The notes beneath the pieces were generated by a model. It saw nothing but the letters and a program-made list of their open reading frames with translations. It ran no database searches and had not been told where the DNA came from. Shown piece after piece: positions 1 through 9,700 of a stretch of 64,000 nt of DNA. This stretch comes from Tetragonia tetragonoides (Eukaryota > Streptophyta > Magnoliopsida > Caryophyllales > Aizoaceae), in the NCBI GenBank assembly GCA_038025085.1, contig CM076140.1, forward strand, positions 17,256,001 to 17,320,000, read 5' to 3'. Every line of letters begins with the position of its first letter. The first letter of the stretch is position 1. The position numbers and the translations under genes are program-made.

Positions 1-540
1 GTACCCCCTTGCCAGAATTGTTGTTTCCTTTGCTTGCACCTGAAAGATTATCAATAGGATAAACCTGGTTAGAAAAAAACTAACAGGTGCAATATGGCTA
101 GTAGTTACAACAAGAGATAAAATAGGTGAAAAGGAGAAGGGGCTGGAAGTCATGTGATCCTCAGAGTTGCGCCCTCCGGAGCACCTAGTGCTAAACAGAG
201 AATCCACACCCATAGCTGGCCACCTGGCACTCCCATCATGAAACATTCCCATGTTAAAAAGGTTGATCCTCTCGTTACTCCCCAACTCCCTGTCCTCAAC
301 CCTCCTGAGTCTAGTCAAAAGGAGGCCATCACCAACCTCATCATCCGACGAACTGAACAGGTCATCCTCATCGAACTCTGACTCCACAAAGGCCGCCCCA
401 AGATCCCTCCTCAACCGAGCATGAACATCACTCACCGGGACCTCCTGTTGGACTACCTTTTGAAACCGCACCCCTATCTCAGCTAACCAAGCCCCAACCT
501 GACACATCTCGTTCAGCAAACCACCCTTCGTACCCGACAT
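1..540 (-). CDS. Unidentified open frame, partial, runs off the left edge
   Basis: A minus-strand frame starts at an ATG (538-540) and stays open for 180 codons to base 1, with an in-frame TGA just upstream of the region (about 662-664). The predicted protein is hydrophilic in its first two thirds, with an acidic/serine stretch (FDEDDLFSSSDDE) and arginine-rich pieces (HARLRRDLG). The last 45 residues become hydrophobic. An intron may exist near the edge, because the minus strand reads ...CTAACCAG|GT...TTTCAG|GTGCAAG around positions 35-62. I recognise no family. It could be the N-terminal or gag-like part of a retroelement or the start of a host gene. GC content is higher than in the flanking DNA, which supports coding origin. 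Confidence 0.35.
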   Translation of the reverse strand, partial: MSGTKGGLLNEMCQVGAWLAEIGVRFQKVVQQEVPVSDVHARLRRDLGAAFVESEFDEDDLFSSSDDEVGDGLLLTRLRRVEDRELGSNERINLFNMGMFHDGSARWPAMGVDSLFSTRCSGGRNSEDHMTSSPFSFSPILSLVVTTSHIAPVSFFLTRFILLIIFQVQAKETTILARGY

Positions 541-1762
541 AGGCCCTACAAGTGCGACACTTCCCTCACCAACCACCGCAGCCGAATCACCCTTAGGCTG
601 ACCCACCTCAGTCACAGCATTCCCCTGTCCTGAGCTCAAGGCAGCAGAGTCGGCTACCCCTCACTAGTCGTGTGTTAAAATACCTCTTTATCCAAAAAAA
701 ATAAAGAACTTGGGATACCTCTCTCAAACTTTCTCTCACCAATGTTTTTCTTATATATAAACTTTCTTTTGAGGTGCCAAAAGAATTTGGATAAGAGAAA
801 GGGGGTATAGAATTGGAATATTAGTTTGACACAAGAAGTCTTATGTGGCTCGACAATCACACATTTCATGTACTGTTTCAACCCACACTCATCAATAACA
901 AGAATTGTTACACTAACATCAATACCATAGACACAGAAATCCGTGGGCAGAGGAGAGCGGAGCACAAGAAAGCTCCTGTGTGAGGGTCCATGAGTACAGG
1001 ATTAAACAATTCCATATTTAGTCACGAGCATGCTGCCCTCACAGCAGACTCAAAACTTCAAAGTGGACTAATGTATATATTGAAATATGTACTTACCAGC
1101 GGAAGAGATTCTCCCTTCAAGTACCCCATACGGATCTAATTTGACTCTCACAAAGCTGCTGCTCATCTTCAATGGCTTTTCCACCACACTCCTACAACAT
1201 ATGCAAGCTTGACATTTTCATGATCAGCAAACAATTTGATAATTTTTCCTCTCTTCTCTGAGGTGTGCATAAGGAAAAATAGACATCTCATTTGCTTTCT
1301 TTCTTTCTAATTTGGCTTCTGTAACTCCATAAGCTCCCCCTTTTTAATCTTCTTCCCAGCTTCGTCTTTTTTCCCATTTTTTCTCTGAGGTTTTCTTTAA
1401 TTTTTTATTATTTTCTTTTGTGGGGGGGGGGGGGGGATGGGGGGAGCACAGGGCAATAAAGTATTGATGTTTGTCTTTGCAGCCAGATATTGGTACAACC
1501 ATCACATATGATAAATAAAGCATGCACAAGGATGTTAAGTGAGAAGTATGTCAAACTATCAGAAGAATCAGACAATTGACAGAATCAACTTTCTTTCTAT
1601 AAATGAAAAACAATAAAAAGAAAACACCTGTACTTAAGTACGTGTACAAGCTAATGTGTATACTACTAATCAGTGAGCTGCTATATTGCGACAGAGCAAA
1701 GCTCACACATAACTTCACTCCTATTGTGCGAAATTCCAAAAATGGATAGAGCGCAAGTTACC
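541..1762. other. Intergenic DNA downstream of the maturase gene
   Basis: No convincing coding sequence. It contains a run of about 15 G at 1422-1436 and the likely 3' untranslated region and terminator of the maturase gene toward its right end. Short open frames here lack family resemblance. Confidence 0.5.
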
Positions 1763-3979
1763 TCACATGCGTGCCACAGTAACTCCTCCCGCAATTTCTT
1801 CCTCATCTTCGCTTTTTCTATCATTCTCATTACTTGACTCCAGGAGCAACATTTCATGATTTTTGGCGTCATTACTAACAGTATCATCCATAGTTGGAAG
1901 CCGATCTGTGATAATAGCATTTCTTTTATAGTTCCAGACGAGCATAGAAATGTAATCTTGAGGTGAAATGAGGCCTTCCTCTTTGATGCAGCTCCGCTGA
2001 TCCTCTAATGTCTTTGGATCATCAAGCCTTAGATACTCAAGCAATGCCCTTTCATGGTCAGGCCTCCAATTACTTGGGAAAGGGGAGTAATCAGTCTCAG
2101 GCACAAGAGACATCCGTGTATACTTCAGCCCTTCAATAGACTCGGCAAGACCCATTCTTAGCATGTTCTGATACTCAGGTGACAAACCCTTTTTCTCCTT
2201 CAAAGGACGGCTAAGGGTTCTGTCACTTATCTTGTAAACCTTTGCACGTGAACGAAGCTTATATTTCGCAGCATAAAGTTTGGCAAGTGAGCCTCTGACA
2301 ATGTAAGAGCAAAAATTCACAATTTTCTTCCTATTATCAGCATACCTGTACCACTCAACCATAGTAGCAAGGAGCTTGTTCATCTGCGCATTTGTGTGTG
2401 CTTGAGTAGCATGGAACATTCTAAAACAAGGCTGTGGATCTGGGTCTCGATCCCCCTTGAGAAAGTTTAGCTTCCTGAATTGCTTAATGGATTGTTTCAG
2501 ACTCGCTGTAACTGATAAAAGAGTTCCTACACCCTTCTCACTGATGATTTTACCACCAGTAGCAGTGTAGCGGAGCGTGGGATAAACAACCCTTCTGCAT
2601 AATACATGGTCAAGAAACATAATACCCTTAGTTATGTGCTCGATGGGAAGGCTCTCATTGTCAAGCTTGAGGAGATATTTCTGATCACAGAATTCAATTA
2701 ATTCTTTTCTCAAAATTGCTGCATCAGCTCTAGGCCCTCGAACTCCAATCAAAATGTGACCTCCATATCTAATATAGTCCATCTTGCGGGTCTTATCCGG
2801 CCCACTAGTGGGGACGAATTCGGGCCAGGAAGTATTTCCCTGCTCTGCTTCACCCTCAGGTGTATTCCATATGACATCACTTTTTGAGGGACGATAAAAC
2901 TCCTTGATTTTATCCTCCATCCAGTGATCTAATTCATCGAGACATATGTTCGCCAGAAATGGACTTAGAATGCCACAGTGACCCCAACAAGGAACCTTTT
3001 CTGCCTCCTCCGGAGCAAACCCAAAAAAGGTATCTAACCAATACGGATCAGGCTTCGGTTCATCATCTGCTAACACCCTCTTCTTCTGATACTTCCTCTT
3101 TGTCTTCTTCTTCTTCTTTTTCTCATCTTCAATCTTTGTCTCAATCACTGGTGTAACCAATGCTGATCTTATCAAATCAACCACCTTCTTATCCCTCACA
3201 TTCCTCATTAAAGCATTTATCACCATACCTACCTTCATGCCATCAAGAATGGTACTCAAATCACCTTTAACATACCACAAATAACCAGCAAAGCTCCTCC
3301 TAATTACCCTCAAAACCGTATGAGGAGTCCTACCAGGCCTAAATGCATACGATTTCTGAGAGAACCGAGACTCATAAATCGGCTCCAAAATCATAAACAA
3401 AACCTCCTGAACAATCCTATCTTGAAATGGGGTCGCTTGGGTAGTTGTCAATATAGCCTTAATTTTCCTCTTCGACAACGATTCATACTCAGTTTTATCC
3501 CTCGGAGACTTGATATAAAAGTTCAACCTAGCCCCCCACTTAAACCGGTCATCAAGAACAGCATTCCTAAGAGCCAACAAATCCTCCAAGGCCAATCTTT
3601 GTATCGAATTCCGAGGCAAATATGACCCAGTATCATCAGCATATACCTTCTGATATGCCAATACCCACAATTCAAACTTCCTAAGATATGTAGTTAAATT
3701 ATTAGCAGTCTTTTCGGGTTCTCGAAAATTCTCAATCCACATATGTGAGCAAACTGCAACCCCATCTTCCTTCATTAAGCTTAAAGGGTCATCTGGGTCT
3801 GGTGTTCGCCGTCTATTATAACCCGGTGTTGCCACCGAGAACAACCGAAACAGCGAAAACCCATTTCGCCTACGGCTAAGATAAGTTAAATGGTGGCATG
3901 AAAATGATGGCTTTTCAAGGGTTTGACTAATTGAGTCACCAACAACCCTATAACCTATCCTTGCAATACTTCTATGCAT
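1763..3979 (-). CDS. nMAT2: Nuclear-encoded group II intron maturase, nMAT2-like
   Basis: A single uninterrupted exon encodes 738 residues from an ATG at 3979, close to the roughly 735 residues I recall for Arabidopsis nMAT2. Plant nMATs are imported into mitochondria and act as splicing cofactors for group II introns. The first ~50 residues are rich in R/S and poor in acids (MHRSIARIGYRVV...), fitting a mitochondrial presequence. The reverse-transcriptase-like domain spans about 120-460, with FRPGR at 213-217 and KGDLSTILD near 238-246. The catalytic YADD is replaced by YGGH at 405-408, so polymerase activity is not expected. A lysine-rich insert lies at 283-300. The maturase domain X follows at about 520-590 (KLYAAKYKLRSRAKVYK). 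No HNH endonuclease domain is visible, which fits the nMAT1/nMAT2 class. The C-terminus ends in an acidic tail (NENDRKSEDEEE). The frame is intact. nMAT2 is preferred over nMAT1 by length and overall recollection of the sequence. Confidence 0.88.
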   Translation of the reverse strand: MHRSIARIGYRVVGDSISQTLEKPSFSCHHLTYLSRRRNGFSLFRLFSVATPGYNRRRTPDPDDPLSLMKEDGVAVCSHMWIENFREPEKTANNLTTYLRKFELWVLAYQKVYADDTGSYLPRNSIQRLALEDLLALRNAVLDDRFKWGARLNFYIKSPRDKTEYESLSKRKIKAILTTTQATPFQDRIVQEVLFMILEPIYESRFSQKSYAFRPGRTPHTVLRVIRRSFAGYLWYVKGDLSTILDGMKVGMVINALMRNVRDKKVVDLIRSALVTPVIETKIEDEKKKKKKTKRKYQKKRVLADDEPKPDPYWLDTFFGFAPEEAEKVPCWGHCGILSPFLANICLDELDHWMEDKIKEFYRPSKSDVIWNTPEGEAEQGNTSWPEFVPTSGPDKTRKMDYIRYGGHILIGVRGPRADAAILRKELIEFCDQKYLLKLDNESLPIEHITKGIMFLDHVLCRRVVYPTLRYTATGGKIISEKGVGTLLSVTASLKQSIKQFRKLNFLKGDRDPDPQPCFRMFHATQAHTNAQMNKLLATMVEWYRYADNRKKIVNFCSYIVRGSLAKLYAAKYKLRSRAKVYKISDRTLSRPLKEKKGLSPEYQNMLRMGLAESIEGLKYTRMSLVPETDYSPFPSNWRPDHERALLEYLRLDDPKTLEDQRSCIKEEGLISPQDYISMLVWNYKRNAIITDRLPTMDDTVSNDAKNHEMLLLESSNENDRKSEDEEEIAGGVTVARM

Positions 3980-4127
3980 ATGGGATATCTACAAAAATAC
4001 TGTAGCTAGTACTAGTAAATGTAAATTAGACGATATAAACAGGAAGTGTATATGAAAATGAGAACGAACCTTTTAGGTAAAGGATTGACAATAGAACCCT
4101 CAAATGTGCAATAGAGAGGAGAGAGAG

Positions 4128-4165
<38 letters not shown>

Positions 4166-4360
4166 ACCCAGAGAGAGAGACGGCGCCAGAAACAGTGAGT
4201 GATAATGGTGACTAATTTTGGTTGAAGGGGAAAGAGGGACTGAATTGAAGGGAGCAGAGAGAGGGAAGCGAGAGCTACAGAGGGGGAGAATAGCGGCTTC
4301 TGCATTTTTGTGTTGGGCAAGTGCCAAGTAGTAATAGGAAAGAAAATGCATCAGACCGTC
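3980..4360 (-). promoter_or_regulatory. Leader/promoter region of the maturase gene with possible 5'-UTR intron
   Basis: On the minus strand a donor AAAAG|GTTCGT (near 4070) and an acceptor TTTTTGTAG|ATATCC just before the ATG (about 3988) would define an ~80-bp leader intron. Further upstream lies a perfect (AG)15 tract at 4131-4160, read as a CT-repeat in the gene's sense strand. CT-rich tracts are common in plant leaders. The intron is inferred from splice-site shape only. Confidence 0.4.
4131..4160. repeat. (AG)15 microsatellite
   Basis: Fifteen uninterrupted AG units upstream of the maturase gene. Confidence 0.95.
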
Positions 4361-5344
4361 TCACAGTTGAGACGGGATTTTCATATTAGTATTATTGATT
4401 TTTGAAAACCTTATTTATTCGATCTATAGACACATCAGTAAGCCTTGTGTGAGACCGACTCACAGAATAATAAGATCACTATCTAAAAATATAGGGGTCA
4501 CTTATTATAGAAAAGTAATTTTCACCTCACGAAAAGTTACGAAAAAATCGTTTTATAGAACTTTTTGTGTTAGACATATAGGGGTGGTTTATTATGAATA
4601 ATAATCCTCGTTTCACTAAAATGATTCTCGTATCACTAAGAGTGACCCCCTTGCTTTCCAAAAAAAATGGCGGCAAAAAGTCACATAAGACGGTTTCTCC
4701 GTTAGACGGCTGTTACATTTTGAAAAAAAATAAATTACTCTAAGCAGTTTTGGTCGTCAAAAAAGTGTTACTTTTTGGTCAAAAACTGTTACTCTTGGTC
4801 AAAAAATAAACGTTATTTTTAATAAATTTTTACGTAAGCCAACATCTTAAAAAAAAAGTGCTTTCTAATTTTTACGTAAGTTATTTTTAGTACATTTTTA
4901 CGTAAGTTATTGACGACCAAAACTGCTTAGAAAAACTGTGACTCTTGGTCAAACAATAAACTATTATTCTTGGTCAAATAATAAATTGTTACTCTTGGTC
5001 AAACAATATAAATCGAGTTATTTTCGAGTTAAATTTTTAATATTAAACTATCTCTATTAGTTAAAATAAGTTAATTAGATCAAGACATTTAATTTAATAA
5101 TTTGAAATCTTAAACCTAAATCCGCTATCAAATTTGTTTTTACTAGACATACTCCAAAAGGTGTAATAAATGTCAAAGTGCAAGTATACTTTTAACACCT
5201 TATCAATAGGATGGCATTTAGTTCCATAGGATGATCAAGTCCTTGATTAATATGGGCATTATTGAATTTTGAAGTTGGCAATTTATATAAACTAAAATAA
5301 TTAGACAAATAGCCACACATAGTGCTAAAAGCCGATTAATTGGA
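4361..5344. other. AT-rich intergenic DNA
   Basis: Apart from the inverted repeat and TTACTCTTGGTCAAA repeats described separately, nothing recognisable. Short motifs GAGACGG and AGACGG recur around 4360-4715. Confidence 0.4.
4740..4930. repeat. Perfect 21-bp inverted repeat enclosing an AT-rich core, MITE-like
   Basis: Bases 4740-4760 and 4910-4930 are exact reverse complements over 21 bp (starting CTAAGCAG and ending CTGCTTAG). The 149-bp core is AT-rich and repeats ACGTAAG three times. The block is flanked and partly filled by degenerate copies of TTACTCTTGGTCAAA (4767-4810 and 4936-5010). It resembles a small foldback/MITE element. No clear target-site duplication was found and no transposon family is recognised. 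Confidence 0.6.
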
Positions 5345-5640
5345 GTTTGAACCATATATACATCAACGTCAATATCAATATTAGCATTACCCCACTGCTC
5401 TCAAATAGACTCACACCTAGGTAGGGTAATGGAAAGCGATTGCACATAGCCTTAACCCTGTGAGAATAGAGTCTCCTAAAGAGGATATTTCCGTTTAACC
5501 ATTGATTCGAAGTGCGACGATCATGTGCACCTTCACAATAAAAAGAAGTGATCACTGTTATATGAGCTATTTGATTTAGTCCATTAAATTTCGAAGTCAA
5601 AAAGAGTTGAAACTTTTGGTTTCACTGAATATGGTAGACA
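5345..5640 (-). mobile_element. SINE-like repeat, copy A (Au/TS-type)
   Basis: Matches the segment at 44800-45035 over about 230 bp. Shared pieces include CATTACCCCA, CACACCTAGGTAGGGTAATGG versus CGCCTAGGCAGGGTAATGG, GAAGTGCGACGA, CTTCACAATAAA and TTTAGTCCATTA. Read on the minus strand the GC-rich box resembles the plant Au/TS SINE block. Two diverged copies in one window show a dispersed repeat. The exact ends are uncertain. Confidence 0.6.
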
Positions 5641-6765
5641 TAGTTTGAACCATATATTCTAAAATCAACTTTTTTTATTGACATTTTTATCCCATGAACC
5701 GAACTGGTAAGTGGATTTCAGATAGGACTAAGTGATTATACCTTTTATAAGTTTATTAAATTCGTATCTTTGTCATTGTCCACCCCTTTTCAAGTCCGAA
5801 CATGTCATGCCAAATGAGTTATCCCGCCCATAACTAACTCTTAATTCTTTCATGTGATTAAACCAATAAGATTCGAGGTATTGACTTTCAATCCTGAGAA
5901 CTCCACTTCCCGTGAAAGTTTCAGCTCCCAAAATGCCTATATTGTACTGCTCCATCCTTGAACAATGCCTCTCATAAGTAGCCCAATTCCTTCACCAAAG
6001 CTTCAGTGCCGGGCTAAAGTAACTGATCTCGCTACTCATTTTATTGTTTTATAGACCATAATAGAGTGGATTACAAATACCTTATCCCTACAATTACATC
6101 CCTTGATTGAGAATAACTTAACCTGAAAACTAGATACTTTGCAACCACAAATTTAAACACCACAAATTGAACAAGACAATAGAATGTCTAGTGTGCCTTT
6201 TGATCATTCTTTATTGCTTTATTTATTACAAAATAACAAAAAAAACCTTTTTGCAAATGTATTTAAAAAAATAAAAATAAAAAAAACAAGGTTTTTGTGG
6301 GTTTTTCGAAAACAGTCTCTCTTCTAGTACTAATTAGGGGTAAGACTGCGTACATCTGGACCTCCCCAAATCCCGCCCTAGGCGGGATACTTACTAGGTT
6401 GTAGTATTAGAATGTCTAGTGTACAAACCTCACAGCCTACATACCACATATCAGATACTCTCCGGCTACAAATGCTAATTTGTCCATCCAAAAGCAATGT
6501 GCAAGTGTGCAGTAAGGAAAGACAAATAATTCTACAAAGATAAATGACGCCATCTTTCTTTGTCGTCCCATTTTTAAGCTAGGCATACCATATCTCAGCC
6601 TAAGAGAGACATGACTTCCTGTCGATGGAACTCGACACCATTTCTGGCTGCACCCTGACACTTGCATTCTCGCAAAGCTTCTACTTTATTTCCCATCAAA
6701 ATTTTGGCAGCTTGCCTTTTTGTTTACGCAGAGGTCAGTGAACCACTCTAGCTCCAGGTTCATGG
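5641..6765. other. Intergenic DNA downstream of the purine gene
   Basis: Contains one SINE fragment (6325-6412) and the presumed 3' UTR of the AICAR transformylase/IMP cyclohydrolase gene. No coding sequence is supported. Confidence 0.4.
6325..6412 (+). mobile_element. Au/TS-type SINE 3' fragment
   Basis: Contains GGGGTAAGACTGCGTACAT followed by CCTCCCC and CCTAGGCGGGA. This is the conserved box of the Au/TS family of plant SINEs as I know it. Only this portion is recognisable. Confidence 0.6.
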
Positions 6766-9700
6766 TCAGTGCCTAAAGTGCCTCACTTCAGTAAAAACTA
6801 GGGAGACATCATACTTGTTGCAACAATCTACAGCATCCTTGTCCCTTATACTGCCACCAGGTTCTGCAATTAGGTTTACACCACTCTCACAAGCCTCTTC
6901 TACCGCATCCTTCCAAGCTGTACAGAACGGAAAAAACGAGCAATTTAAACTTGGTCTTACACTTGCCTATGGGCGGTATGGCAATCATAGTGTTTTTTTA
7001 TTTTAACCACTGCGACCAACAGAACCCTTTGTGAACGATTGTATTGAAACCTTATTGCAAAGAACTATACTAATAATAACAATTACAGGATAAAACACAC
7101 ACCATTTTATTTAACTATGTAATAATCACAGCTAAGAAACACTAAGCTAAGCAACTCTCAGACTTCGACTATAGCAAACTCCATCAGCGACAACAGCCAG
7201 CATAATATCATGTCACTAAAGGGGAAAACAAGTTCAAAGTTTTACAGCACTAGAAGATGAAAGAGGAATATGGAGCACTTACCAAATGGGAAGAAGGCAT
7301 CACTTGCCAAAGCTGCTCCTTTAACCTCCTCTCCTGCTTTTCTCATTGCAATTCTCAAACTTTCAAGACGGTTCGGCTGCCCACTTCCCATACCTAGCAT
7401 GCATTTATTCTGCAAAATTATACCCCCATTAGGCTTGTAGGAAGTAATAAGATTAATGCAGCTGACATTTCTATAATGGAACATTACTAGACAAGGTTTT
7501 TTGTACCAGTATTGATAAGTTTGCAATCCTTGTTGAATGAAAAGGCAATGTAAAACTTCAACATTGATGCAAACATCTAATAGGAAATGCAATAATCTTA
7601 CTTGAATTTTAGGTAGCCATACAATACAGCAAACAAAAAAGATATTTCAGTTGAAAAGCTGAAAAATAGATATGACCAGGACCCAAATAATTTTTTGCAA
7701 ATGGACAAAAGGAGAAGCCAAAAAAATTTATGATATTACCTTTGCAATGACTATAGCATTGCTTTTCACATGCTTCACACAAAGCCATGCAAACTGTGCA
7801 TCACCAAGCTCCTTTTCTGTCGGGGTTTTTTCAGATACCACTTTCAATTGGATATCTTCAGGCGTCAAATCATCAGACTCCTGAGCTAACCAACCCCCAC
7901 CAACTTGTCGCAAGGAAAGTTTTCCTTTGTCATTCATTTTTGCTTCAAGGATTCTCAAAGTCTTCGACTTTCCACGAAGAACCTCAAGTCCCTTCTCTGA
8001 ATACTTGGTAGCAACCACAATTTCATAAAACATCCGTGTCTCACCATCTGTAGGGCTTCTAAACTCCCGGATTTCCCTTGCAAGGGCCTTGAGTGCAACA
8101 AGACAAACAGTCAAGACAAGCAAGTAACAAATGTGAGAGTTGTATTCTTTGCAGGGATCAAGCTGATAAATAGTTCTATACAAGAAAGACCGTCCCATTG
8201 CTCAAAAGAAAATTTAGCTTAAATAGCATTGCGCTCCCCAGTATGACTGGAAAAATAGAAACCCCATGACCACAATGGTTTTACATAATATACAAGGACA
8301 GCAACAACAACAAAAGTATGCATCTCTAGTATTACTAATGGGGTTACCTCATCAATTTCAACATTGAAAGCTACAATGCCACCAAATGCGCTAACTGGAT
8401 CTGCGTTGACAGCTAACCTGTATGCCTCAAGAATATTATCACGTGAAGCAACTCCACAGGGATTTGTATGCTTCACCACGACACACGTTGGATCTTTGAA
8501 TTCAGAGACACAATTCCAAGCTGCATCAGCATCTAAGTAGTTATTATACGACATCTCCTGCAGAAAAGGAAACCATTGAGCTGTCATGTCACCGATACAT
8601 AATGCATAAATTTTCACTCAAAAACTTAATGATGTGAAATGCCAAAATGTTGGTCTCACAGTACTTAAGCAACTAAAGGTCAAACTGGTGATCTTCGGGA
8701 AGACTAAAGCCAAAACAACAACCAAAAACAGAAATCATCCACTCATTATGCTCAATCGTCATCTTAGTCCCTTATGCTTGGCAAAATGGAGCAAATGAGT
8801 GAATGACCGGAAAACAACAATTTTTTTTTTTAGATAAGTAAAATTTTTATTAATCAATCAATAAAAGAATACAAAATAGGTGGAAGACAAGAAGTCCTCA
8901 AATGATAACAAGAAAATATCTACAGATCTCGCCATTGTAACTGGACGGAGTAAGAGGGACACCCTTAAAGGCCCCAGCTGCCTTTGCCCACAAAGATGCT
9001 AAGTAAACAATATGGTCCCAAATGTAATCAATGGTTGTCCCAGAAGCAGAGAAAATCCTCGCGTTCCACTCCAACCAAATGCACCATAGAATGGCCATAC
9101 ACGCACGTCTCGACCACAGCTTACCCTCCTTCCCCCTCCGGCTACCAGCAAATCGCATCTGTAAGAATTGCCCTACTGTAGCCGGGCTTGCAAAAGACTC
9201 TCCCCCAGACAACCTACCCCTGGAAAACAACAATTATTATTGATTTAGACACGGGTGATCCGGATACGTTAAAGACAAAGAGACTAACCAGTATTTACAA
9301 TGTCACCAAGGTTTCATAGACACTAGAACAAATTTCATTATACTGTAGTGTTTGAAACTCTATCCAAAACTTTTTTTAAACATAATGTTTACCATGATGA
9401 AATTTTTTAGTGGAAGTAAACAGTGACAACTCTTCTCTCCGCCCCTCCCCCCTCTCATTCCACGTCTGCAATCTCTTGGAACTTGGAAGTGTATGGGGTC
9501 ATGGATTACCCAACTGGGGTAGCAGTGTAGCACTATGCCACTATCCACTTCAAAAGAGCAGATTTGGCTACTAGTTGTCTCACTCTCACTGTCTCACATC
9601 CTCCAGTTATAAACTATTTTACTTATTTTCATCAGTTTTGAGATGAAAGTGATAGTCACATACAATTTAGTTTAGACTCAGAACTTCCACTACACTACTA

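Noticed and set aside
2959..3625. Plus-strand frames opposite the maturase gene
   Set aside because: Antisense shadows of the intact minus-strand coding sequence.
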